DNA from: an uncultured Eubacteriaceae bacterium
Lineage (GTDB): Bacteria; Bacillota; Clostridia; Eubacteriales; Eubacteriaceae
Direction of reading: 5' to 3'
Assembly (NCBI GenBank): GCA_947625175.1
Contig: CANQNI010000061.1
Coordinates: 1-8,662, forward strand
Length of the DNA: 8,662 bases
The position numbers and the translations under genes are program-made. The notes under the pieces were generated by a model. It saw nothing but the letters and a program-made list of their open reading frames with translations, made no database searches and was not told the DNA's origin. Position 1 is the first letter of the stretch, and every line of letters begins with the position of its first letter. This document shows positions 1 through 6,163 of the stretch, piece after piece.

Positions 1-226
1 AATTACGAAAGCTGCCGTCAAGGAAAAAACAGATTTTTCCCATGGAATGATTCGAACTGAAGTCCGCTCGAGTGATGGTGATTCCCACTTAGGCCATGTC
101 TTTGATGATGGACCGCTCGAATCTGGAGGTCTGAGATATTGTATCAACAGTGCAGCCTTAAAGTTTATCCCTTATGATAAGATGAAGGAAGAAGGTTATG
201 GTGCCTATATGGATCAGGTTAAATAA
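1..226 (+). CDS. msrB: Peptide-methionine (R)-S-oxide reductase MsrB, C-terminal part (5' truncated by window edge)
   Basis: The open frame starts at base 2 and ends with TAA at 224-226, giving 74 visible residues. MsrB reduces the R-epimer of methionine sulfoxide in oxidised proteins, using thioredoxin-type electron donors in the cytoplasm. The visible part holds the family's core motifs: [11 protein letters not shown], then GDSHLGHVF with conserved His residues, then [10 protein letters not shown]. The Cys of that last motif (codon 140-142) is the catalytic, sulfenic-acid-forming residue. The C-terminal end ([15 protein letters not shown]) is also typical. The start lies outside the window, so a fused MsrA-MsrB protein cannot be excluded. 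No classical GC-rich terminator follows; the spacer is almost pure A/T. The gene reads toward the OLE RNA, which has its own strong promoter, so the two are probably separate transcription units. Confidence 0.95.
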   Translation, partial: ITKAAVKEKTDFSHGMIRTEVRSSDGDSHLGHVFDDGPLESGGLRYCINSAALKFIPYDKMKEEGYGAYMDQVK

Positions 227-287
227 AGTATAAAGCAATAATTATTAAATTATTTAATAATATTTAAATATTTTTAAAATTATACTT
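226..287. repeat. A/T-only inverted-repeat spacer after msrB
   Basis: The spacer contains nested inverted repeats: AAGTATAA (226-233) with TTATACTT (280-287), and inside them ATTATTAAAT (241-250) with ATTTAATAAT (252-261), followed by a short T run at 271-275. It could act as a weak terminator for msrB. It could equally be an A/T-rich UP-element-like stretch feeding the promoter at 286-314, whose -35 box touches the right arm. A/T-only repeats arise easily by chance, so the function is uncertain. Confidence 0.35.
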
Positions 288-314
288 GATATTTAACCGC
301 AGATTTTATATAAT
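286..314 (+). promoter_or_regulatory. Strong vegetative promoter for the OLE RNA
   Basis: The -35 box TTGATA (286-291, 5 of 6 to consensus) and a perfect -10 box TATAAT (309-314) are separated by exactly 17 bp. A very A/T-rich stretch lies just upstream and could serve as an UP element. Counting seven bases past the -10 puts transcription start at about base 321. That is the first base of the arm ACAGATGGT, which pairs with the far end of the RNA. This agreement between promoter and RNA fold supports both calls. Confidence 0.85.
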
Positions 315-320
315 ACGTAA

Positions 321-871
321 ACAGATGGTGTAGTATTCTAGTCGATAGATTTAATCAACAAGGCGGGGCTAAAAATCCGTCGAAGGGCATATCGATGAAG
401 TCCCTTACTTTTGCTTTTGATGCCCAATCAAGGGTGATAGTCGGGGGTTAAGATAGACGGGGCAAATCTATAATGGCATATAGATGACGACCCTTTTATC
501 GTGGAGACCTGTCTGAGATAGACATTGGGAAAACCTGTTAATTAACAGAGTAGCCTGCCTTGAGTGATGAGGTGGATGAAATGACAACAACTGAAATATT
601 TGGCCAAAGTTTCAGCTGTATTGCTTTCGAAACCGAAGTTGCAAAAGAGGCTAAGGGTTAAATCATATTGTCGAGGAAATCTCCTAGACTATTCGAATAG
701 AGGCATAGGGAAGATTGTAGTGCACACTAAGTGGTAATTCAGTCCTGATATTGGCGACAAATCAGAGGATATTTAAAGGGAAACCGCTATGATGGTGACG
801 TCGTAGTGATATCTTGGGAAAACCTACTGAACCTAAGGTGCAAAGTTTATTCGTTATGCTACCATCTGTTT
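321..871 (+). ncRNA. ole: OLE RNA (ornate, large, extremophilic RNA)
   Basis: This long stretch has no supported protein-coding frame but much secondary structure. The ends pair perfectly: AAACAGATGGT (319-329) with ACCATCTGTTT (861-871). Local hairpins include GGGCAT (385-390) with ATGCCC (420-425), ATCTATA (466-472) with TATAGAT (479-485), TGTCT (510-514) with AGACA (520-524), CTGTT-AATT-AACAG (535-548), CTGAAA (591-596) with TTTCAG (610-615), and CTAT-TCGA-ATAG (689-700). A 12-nt direct repeat TTGGGAAAACCT occurs at 525-536 and 814-825. From promoter to terminator the transcript would be about 600 nt, the usual OLE size. The identification rests on size, fold, and position directly upstream of an OapA-family gene and of tlyA, the classic OLE neighbourhood. 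From published work, OLE RNA forms a membrane-bound ribonucleoprotein with OapA and further proteins, and in Bacillus halodurans affects tolerance to cold, short-chain alcohols and magnesium. I could not align the consensus, and the exact 3' end is inferred. Confidence 0.88.
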
Positions 872-896
872 TAAAGAAGAGATAAATTGAAATTTC

Positions 897-921
897 AACT
901 GGATGAAAATCCAGTTTTTTT
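897..921 (+). terminator. Intrinsic terminator after the OLE RNA
   Basis: An 8-bp stem, AACTGGAT (897-904) with ATCCAGTT (909-916), closes a GAAA tetraloop and runs into a T tract (915-921). It overlaps the 3' end of a 12-bp palindrome TTGAAATTTCAA (887-898), which could form a competing fold. The terminator lies between the OLE RNA and the OapA gene. It would release the RNA as a separate transcript while allowing some read-through into the operon. Confidence 0.85.
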
Positions 922-978
922 ATTTCTCATTTTTTAATAATGATAAAATATTAATAACAGTACTATTAAGTTTGTCTA

Positions 979-1566
979 TTGAAAAAGAAAGAAGTTAAGA
1001 AATCAAAAAAAGAAATAGCTGAGCAAAAGAATAAACGCTGGATCTTAATTGTTACGATAGCAACATTCTTTTCAACTATTTTAATTACCTATATTTCAGA
1101 TACCCTGTTAGCCCATACCCCGTTATTGATTTCTTTTATTATATTGTTTGTCATTATTATATTTGGGGTTCTCTCAGATATCGTTGGGGTGGCCATAACA
1201 GCTGTTAGTCCCAAACCATTTAACTCAATGGCTTCCCAAAAAGTTTTTGGCGCCAAAACAGCCGTTAAACTAATTAAATCTGCCCCGAGATTTTCCAATA
1301 TCTGTAATGATGTAGTTGGTGATATCTGTGGTATCGTTTCAGGGGCTACAGGAGTGGCAATTACAACGCAGTTTTTAGCCTACTTTCCTTTTGTCAATGC
1401 AGTTGCCTTAACGCTTATAATGAGTGGATGTATAGCAGCTTTAACGGTAGGGGGTAAAGCCATTGGAAAAGACTATGCTATTAAGAATTCAGTTAAAATA
1501 ATCACTTTTGTCTCAAAAGCACTGGCAACATTCCTTAAAATCTTTAAAGGTGGAAAAGAAACTTGA
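979..1566 (+). CDS. oapA: OLE-associated membrane protein OapA
   Basis: This is a 195-residue integral membrane protein. It has a Lys-rich cytoplasmic N-terminus (residues 1-20), hydrophobic segments at about 21-44, 47-75, 113-133 and 136-158, and a basic C-terminus. Between segments 2 and 3 lies a basic loop. The DxxxD motif reported for OLE-associated proteins is present as D111-VVG-D115. Known role: OapA binds OLE RNA and anchors it to the cell membrane, probably as a dimer, and it influences magnesium homeostasis in B. halodurans. The gene directly follows the RNA and its terminator. The start is TTG: an in-frame TAA at 967-969 excludes anything further upstream, and the first in-frame Met is residue 84, inside the conserved body. 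No clear Shine-Dalgarno sequence precedes it. A weak -10-like box, TG-A-TAAAAT (941-949), could give it its own promoter, but there is no good -35. Its stop overlaps the tlyA start by 4 bases. Confidence 0.9.
   Translation: MKKKEVKKSKKEIAEQKNKRWILIVTIATFFSTILITYISDTLLAHTPLLISFIILFVIIIFGVLSDIVGVAITAVSPKPFNSMASQKVFGAKTAVKLIKSAPRFSNICNDVVGDICGIVSGATGVAITTQFLAYFPFVNAVALTLIMSGCIAALTVGGKAIGKDYAIKNSVKIITFVSKALATFLKIFKGGKET
1546..1553 (+). promoter_or_regulatory. Ribosome binding site supporting the TTG start of tlyA
   Basis: AAAGGTGG lies 9 bases before the TTG at 1563, inside the last codons of oapA. It resembles the Shine-Dalgarno core and supports TTG 1563 as the true start. The resulting TTGA overlap with the oapA stop suggests translational coupling. 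Confidence 0.65.
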
Positions 1567-2366
1567 GTAAAATTCGACTAGATAGCTATCTATACCAGAA
1601 TGGGTTTTTTGATTCACGCGAAAAAGCGAAGAAATCAGTCATGGCCGGAGATATCTTAATAGATAGTATTCCAGCAACTAAACCTGGAAAACAAATTGAT
1701 CAAAATTTTCCCAAGGAAAAAATTCAGGTTAAAAAACCTCTCTATCCCTATGTTTCTAGAGGGGGACTTAAGCTTGAAAAGGGTTTGAAAGTTTTTGAGT
1801 TTCCAGTGGATGGCTTAAATTTTATGGATATCGGGGCTTCAACCGGTGGTTTTACTGATGTTTTACTCCAGAACGGAGCAGCCAAAGTTTATTCTATTGA
1901 TGTAGGATATGGACAGCTTGATTATAAACTAAGAGAGGATCCCCGGGTCAAAGTTCTGGAACGAACCAATTTCAGGTATCTTGAACCGGAAAAAATTCCT
2001 GACCAGATTGATGGCAGTGTAATGGATGTTTCTTTTATCTCTATAACTAAGCTCCTGGAAAAAATTAAGGAATTAACCAAAGAAAATGCATTAGGGATAT
2101 GGCTTATAAAACCCCAGTTTGAAGCAGGTCGTGAAAAAGTTGGAAAAGGTGGCGTCGTTCGCAGTCCTAAAGTTCATCAGGAAGTTCTTGAAAATACGGT
2201 TCAGGCTGTCCAGAATCAGGGCTTTACTGTCCTGGGACTTGATATCTCTCCGATAAAAGGACCCAACGGAAATAAAGAGTTCCTGATTTTTACTCAGAAT
2301 AAAACACCAGAAGAAATCCAACTTTTTAATGAACGAATAGAAGAGTTAATTAATAAAGATGAATAG
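1563..2366 (+). CDS. tlyA: TlyA-family 16S/23S rRNA 2'-O-methyltransferase
   Basis: The protein has 267 residues, the normal family length (YqxC in Bacillus). Known role: SAM-dependent 2'-O-methylation of ribosomal RNA; in mycobacteria TlyA modifies C1409 of 16S and C1920 of 23S rRNA. The older hemolysin label is misleading. An S4 RNA-binding domain spans about residues 1-60, and an FtsJ/RrmJ-type Rossmann methyltransferase about 61-245. SAM-binding motif I is [12 protein letters not shown] (88-99). The catalytic tetrad K-D-K-E is visible as K70 (RGGLKLEKG), D155 (MDVSFIS), K183 (IKPQFE) and E239 (NKEFL), in register with the residues known for the mycobacterial enzyme. The start is TTG with a good ribosome binding site. 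The gene overlaps oapA by 4 bases and nadK by 8 bases, so it is firmly within one operon. tlyA is a typical neighbour of OLE RNA. Confidence 0.95.
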   Translation: MSKIRLDSYLYQNGFFDSREKAKKSVMAGDILIDSIPATKPGKQIDQNFPKEKIQVKKPLYPYVSRGGLKLEKGLKVFEFPVDGLNFMDIGASTGGFTDVLLQNGAAKVYSIDVGYGQLDYKLREDPRVKVLERTNFRYLEPEKIPDQIDGSVMDVSFISITKLLEKIKELTKENALGIWLIKPQFEAGREKVGKGGVVRSPKVHQEVLENTVQAVQNQGFTVLGLDISPIKGPNGNKEFLIFTQNKTPEEIQLFNERIEELINKDE

Positions 2367-3208
2367 AATTGGCATTTATATTAATGATGAAAAATATAAT
2401 GTTATTAATATTGCAGATAAAGCAGTTAAAACGCTCAAGGAAAACAATATTGAACCAGTCTTTCTAAACCGCCAAATTGCTGCTGACAGACTACCCGAAG
2501 TTAAACGTTTACCTGTCGATGAATTTTTTGGAACGACTGATTGTATTATTGTTTTGGGAGGGGATGGAACTATTTTATCAGTAGCAAGAAGAGCGGCTCC
2601 TTATAAAGTACCCTTGTTTGGAATTAATGCGGGTAAACTGGGTAACTGAAGGCGAAGCTGAAAGTTATGAGGATTTAATTCAGAAACTCATTAAAGACGA
2701 AGTGGTAAAAGATTACCGTCTAATGCTAGAGTGTAAACTTTGCCTAAGCCAGGGAAGAGAGGAAACATTCCTGGCTTTAAATGATGTGGTCATTAGAAAT
2801 ACTAAAATGGCTCTAATGGAACTAAAGGTTCAAGCAGGGAATAAACTTTTAGAGGAATTTAGAGCTGACGGTTTAATTATAGCAACTCCTACCGGTTCAA
2901 CCGCTTATTCACTAGCAGCCAGTGGTCCTATCGTTCATCCTGCTACTAACACCCTAATTGTTAATCCTATCTGTCCTCAGAACTTAAACAACAGACCTTT
3001 TATTTTACCGGATAACCTGCCACTAAAGATTTCATTTGATCCGAAACAGCACGATATCGTAGTGAGCATGGATGGACAGGATAATATTTATTTAAATGGG
3101 GATGATTATCTTCTTATTACTGTTTCCCCGCTTAAAACCCGGTTACTAAGATTAAAAAATTCAAATTATTTCGAAAGAATTCGTTCGAAATTATATGATA
3201 TCCGTTAA
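2359..3208 (+). pseudogene. nadK: NAD kinase, reading frame broken by an apparent 5-nt deletion
   Basis: NAD kinase phosphorylates NAD to NADP in the cytoplasm and is usually essential. The first frame (ATG 2359, TGA 2647-2649, 96 residues) holds the catalytic GGDGTI motif (67-72) and ends at GINAGKLG. The second frame, open from about 2618 to TAA 3206-3208, resumes with VTEGEAE. It carries LNDVVIRN, then the signature DGLIIATPTGSTAYS (from codon 2867), then NPICPQNLNNRP. The family normally reads GxLGFLTE at the joint, so one Phe codon plus two bases are missing near 2641-2644. A loss of 5 nt between GT microrepeats explains it: GGT-TTn-GTA became GGTA. Restored, the protein would have 284 residues, the normal length. 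Everything else is intact, so the lesion is recent or is a sequence or assembly error. The gene overlaps tlyA by 8 bases and ends 11 bases before argR. Confidence 0.85.
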
Positions 3209-3219
3209 AATTATAATTA

Positions 3220-3720
3220 ATGAAGAAATTAGATCGTCAGGAAAAAATTTTAGAAATTATTAGAGATAATAATATTTCTAATCAAAAAGAATTAATTAAT
3301 TATTTAGAGAATGCCGGGTTTAACGTAACCCAGGCTACAATATCCCGGGATATTAAAGAACTTCAATTAATTAAAGTTCCATTGGGAAATGGTATTTCCA
3401 TTTTTAAGACGTCCCAGAATCAGACTAGTGAAATGGATAGTACCCTAACCCTGGATTATCTGGAGCGTGTAGAAACTATTTTTCAGGAATGCGTAACGGA
3501 TATTGTTTCGAATGAATTTTTAATTATAATTAAAACGTTACCAGGAATGGCACAGGCAGCAGCCCATGCTATAGATACTTTAAGTTTAAGAGATATTCTT
3601 GGAACTATTGCTGGAGACGATACTATCTTTATTGCCTTAAGAGATGGCTGTGATAAAAATAAACTATTACGGGAATTCAGACAATTATTAAAAAGGACTC
3701 AGAATGCTAGAAAGTATTAG
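3220..3720 (+). CDS. argR: Arginine repressor ArgR/AhrC
   Basis: This is a 166-residue transcription factor, slightly longer than the usual 149-156. Known role: hexameric, arginine-responsive repressor of arginine biosynthesis and activator of catabolism, binding ARG boxes. The N-terminal winged helix-turn-helix spans about residues 1-60, with recognition helix QATISRDIKEL (38-48). After a variable linker (63-80), the C-terminal oligomerisation and arginine-binding domain shows PGMAQAAAHAID (108-119) and GTIAGDDT (128-135). The two Asp residues of GDD (133-134) contact the arginine ligand. There is no clear Shine-Dalgarno sequence before ATG 3220, which suggests coupling to nadK 11 bases upstream. 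The 3' end overlaps recN by 17 bases. argR next to recN is a common Bacillota arrangement. I saw no convincing ARG box in the window. Confidence 0.95.
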   Translation: MKKLDRQEKILEIIRDNNISNQKELINYLENAGFNVTQATISRDIKELQLIKVPLGNGISIFKTSQNQTSEMDSTLTLDYLERVETIFQECVTDIVSNEFLIIIKTLPGMAQAAAHAIDTLSLRDILGTIAGDDTIFIALRDGCDKNKLLREFRQLLKRTQNARKY

Positions 3721-5404
3721 TATTCAGAATTATGCTTTAATCGATCAGTTAAATATAGACTTATCAAATGGTCTTAATGTTATAACTGGTGAGACCGGAG
3801 CAGGAAAATCAATTGTTATTAATGCATTATCTTTATTACTAGGTTCTAGAGCAAGCAAAGATAATATTAGAAAAAATAAAAAGAAGATGATAGTATCCGG
3901 TCAGTTTACCTTTGAAGATCAATCACCAGTAAAAGAGATTCTAAACAATCATGGGATTGAACTGGATTCAAATGAAATAATCTTAACCAGAGAAGTCGAT
4001 AGAAATGGAAGAAATGTCTGCCGGGTAAACGGCGTAATCGTTCCTCTATCTGTTTTAAAAGAAATCGGTCCGGATCTAATTGATATTTATTCCCAACATG
4101 AAAACGTAGCCCTTTTTAAACCTGAATATCAGCGTAATCTGCTGGATTTATACGGAAATGATGATTTATTAAAAATTAAAGAAACTGTTCAGGAATTATC
4201 ATTAAAATTAAGGGATTTAGCTAAAAAGATAAGAGAGCTCCAGACTTCTTCTAAGGAAGCTCATAGAAATCACGCTATTGATGAATTTCAATATAAAGAA
4301 ATAATGGATGCTGAACTTGATAAGAATGAGGAAGAAGATTTAAAAGAAAAAGTTGATGAACTAGCTAAGCAGGAAAAATTATATTTTCAGTCTTATGAGA
4401 CAACAGCTTTACTTTCTTCTGATGATGATAGTCCAACAATTGATTCACTTTTGGAAAGTTTATCTGAACAACTATCAAAACTATCAGGCATTGATCCTTT
4501 TTTTAATTCCTACCGGAAAGATTTGGATAATTTGATCAACAGTTTTAATTCATTATCGTTCGATTTAACCAGTTATCTAAATCGTATTGAATTTGATCCA
4601 GCTGAATTAAACCAGGTTCAAACCCGGCTCGCCCAGATAGATGATTTAAAAAATAAATATGGAGAGACCATTGAAGAGATACAAAAATATGCTCAGAACC
4701 TGGAAGAAAAAATAAATCTCTATGATAATGCTGATTTTCTTTTAGAAGAATCAAAAAATAACTATAAATCTTTAAGGAAAGATTATAATAAGTATGCGAA
4801 AGAATTAACAGATTCTAGAATTAAAGCAGCAAATCAACTCAAAGAAGATCTCCAAAAAGAACTTGCTGATCTGGCTATGGAAAAAGCCCAGGTTGAGATT
4901 AAAATTGATACGGATAATGATCTAATTAGCCGGACAGGCCAGGACAGTGTTTCTTTTCTTATCTCTTCCAACCCCGGACAGGCACCTAGAGAATTAAAGC
5001 AGGTAGCTTCCGGTGGGGAAATTTCCAGAATCATGTTAGCGCTAAAAGGTTTATTCGGACAAAAAGACAGTATAGAAACTTTAATTTTTGATGAAATCGA
5101 TACCGGAATTTCAGGTAGAACGGCTCAGACTGTCGCTGAGAAGATCCTAAGTTTATCAGGAAAGAGACAAATTATCTGCATCACTCATCTACCACAGATA
5201 GCAGCGATGGCTGATAACCAGTTTGTTGTTGAAAAACTTTCGGATGATGAAACTACCCAGGTAAGTTTTAACCAACTGGATGAAAATGAAAGATCTGATG
5301 AACTGGCCCGGATGCTAGGTGGAGCAAAAGTAACAGATATAACAAGAAAAAACGCAGACGAAATGCTAGAACAAGCATCACTGCTTAAACAAAAACTTAA
5401 TTAA
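3704..5404 (+). CDS. recN: DNA repair ATPase RecN
   Basis: The protein has 566 residues, the normal length for this SMC-like protein. RecN acts early in double-strand-break repair, gathering DNA ends and supporting RecA-dependent recombination. The N-terminal ATPase lobe starts typically (LESISIQNYALID) and carries the Walker A motif GETGAGKS (29-36). The centre (about 155-360) is rich in Glu, Lys and Leu and is predicted to form an antiparallel coiled coil. The C-terminal lobe holds the ABC signature SGGEIS (436-441), the Walker B motif LIFDE (460-464, D463 and E464) followed by DTGISGRTA, and the H-loop region ITHLPQIAAMAD. ATG 3704 is preceded by AAGGA (3693-3697) at 6-base spacing, inside the end of argR. 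pduL follows 13 bases after the stop, so both are probably cotranscribed. Confidence 0.97.
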   Translation: MLESISIQNYALIDQLNIDLSNGLNVITGETGAGKSIVINALSLLLGSRASKDNIRKNKKKMIVSGQFTFEDQSPVKEILNNHGIELDSNEIILTREVDRNGRNVCRVNGVIVPLSVLKEIGPDLIDIYSQHENVALFKPEYQRNLLDLYGNDDLLKIKETVQELSLKLRDLAKKIRELQTSSKEAHRNHAIDEFQYKEIMDAELDKNEEEDLKEKVDELAKQEKLYFQSYETTALLSSDDDSPTIDSLLESLSEQLSKLSGIDPFFNSYRKDLDNLINSFNSLSFDLTSYLNRIEFDPAELNQVQTRLAQIDDLKNKYGETIEEIQKYAQNLEEKINLYDNADFLLEESKNNYKSLRKDYNKYAKELTDSRIKAANQLKEDLQKELADLAMEKAQVEIKIDTDNDLISRTGQDSVSFLISSNPGQAPRELKQVASGGEISRIMLALKGLFGQKDSIETLIFDEIDTGISGRTAQTVAEKILSLSGKRQIICITHLPQIAAMADNQFVVEKLSDDETTQVSFNQLDENERSDELARMLGGAKVTDITRKNADEMLEQASLLKQKLN

Positions 5405-5417
5405 ATGAGGAGGCATC

Positions 5418-6086
5418 ATGAATCGACGTGTTCCAATTGGTATTTCAAACAAACATATTCATTTATCAAAAGAAGATTTAGAATATTTATTTGGTGAAGG
5501 ATATGAACTAACCCCTATTAAGAATTTAAAACAACCTGGACAATTTGCCTGCGAAGAAATGGTTACTGTTCATGGACCTAAAGGAAGTTTTAAAGTAAGA
5601 ATTCTTGGTCCAGCCCGTAAACAGACTCAACTTGAAATAGACCAGGCTGATGGATATACCTTAGGGGTTAGAGATGTTCCTATTCGTCTTTCAGGGGATT
5701 TGGAAGGAACTCCAGGATTTGCTATTGAAGCTAATGGAAAAACAATCCAGAAAGATAAAGGTATGATTATAGCTGAACGTCATATTCACTTATCAGAAGA
5801 ACAAGGTAAAATGTTTAACATTAATAATGGTGAACGTGTATCTGTTCGTATTAAAGGACCAAGAGGCTTAGTATTTAATAATGTTCTTTGCCGTGTTGGA
5901 GATGGCCACGAAGCTGAAATGCATATCGATATTGAAGAAGCTAATGCTTCAGGGGCTAAAAATGACCAGTTGGCCTGTATTATCGATCCGATCACCTTTA
6001 CTAAAGAAGATATTCTTATCCAACACGAAACGGGAGAAGAAATCCCAATGGTTGGCGATTTACCCTATATGGATGATATGGGTTAA
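5418..6086 (+). CDS. pduL: Phosphate acyltransferase, PduL family (phosphotransacylase)
   Basis: This 222-residue enzyme interconverts acyl-CoA plus phosphate with acyl-phosphate plus CoA. It typically uses propanoyl-CoA in microcompartments, or acetyl-CoA when it serves as a housekeeping substitute for Pta. Two related PduL beta-barrel halves are visible. The first has NKHIHLS (11-17; H13, H15), QPGQFACEE (39-47) and GPKG-x6-ILGPARKQTQLE. The second has RHIHLSEEQG (121-130; H122, H124) and EMHIDIEEANA (167-177, H169). The paired His residues are the zinc ligands expected for the family. The conserved RLSGD (90-94) is also present. The N-terminus starts right at the catalytic domain, with no shell-targeting extension and no microcompartment genes nearby, so a free cytosolic enzyme making acetyl-phosphate for ATP formation is likely (inference). 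A strong Shine-Dalgarno sequence GAGGAGG (5407-5413) lies 4 bases before ATG. It is the last gene before a strong terminator. Confidence 0.92.
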   Translation: MNRRVPIGISNKHIHLSKEDLEYLFGEGYELTPIKNLKQPGQFACEEMVTVHGPKGSFKVRILGPARKQTQLEIDQADGYTLGVRDVPIRLSGDLEGTPGFAIEANGKTIQKDKGMIIAERHIHLSEEQGKMFNINNGERVSVRIKGPRGLVFNNVLCRVGDGHEAEMHIDIEEANASGAKNDQLACIIDPITFTKEDILIQHETGEEIPMVGDLPYMDDMG

Positions 6087-6098
6087 TGTTTAAAATAA

Positions 6099-6163
6099 AA
6101 AGTCGGAATTTAATATTGGTTCTTTCAAACCTTAATATTGATTCCGACTTTAATTATTTTTTT
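6099..6163. terminator. Bidirectional intrinsic terminator shared by pduL and lgt
   Basis: An 11-bp perfect outer stem, AAAGTCGGAAT (6099-6109) with ATTCCGACTTT (6141-6151), continues into AATATT (6112-6117) with AATATT (6134-6139) and GGTT (6118-6121) with AACC (6128-6131), closed by a 6-base loop. On the plus strand a T-rich tail with seven Ts (6157-6163) follows. On the minus strand the tail reads TTTTTATTTT. It starts 13 bases after the pduL stop and its right arm ends 3 bases beyond the lgt stop, so it ends both convergent transcripts. Confidence 0.92.

Noticed and set aside
321..871. Alternative identity as RNase P RNA, tmRNA, group II intron or a riboswitch
   Set aside because: I did not find the RNase P core motifs, a tmRNA tag frame and tRNA-like ends, or an intron domain V. 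The OapA gene directly downstream fits OLE RNA much better.
1089..1298. Minus-strand frame inside oapA
   Set aside because: It is a shadow of the conserved membrane protein, with no family features. The other minus-strand frames (2091-2321, 4545-4754, 4834-5034, 5786-5995) are rejected for the same reason.
2629..2655. Programmed ribosomal frameshift in nadK
   Set aside because: There is no slippery heptamer, and simple slippage would still leave out the conserved Phe of LGF(L/V)TE. A deletion explains the data better.
2618..3208. A separate gene starting at ATG 2618 that overlaps the first nadK frame
   Set aside because: Its first residues have no family match, whereas from VTEGEAE onward it is the C-terminal half of NAD kinase. 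It is one gene with a frame break.
3209..3219. ARG box operator for autoregulation before argR
   Set aside because: The 11-base gap is A/T rich and too short for a convincing pair of ARG boxes.
5881..6093. Frame of 70 residues inside pduL
   Set aside because: It lies in a shifted frame of a clearly conserved gene, with no ribosome binding site and no recognisable domain.
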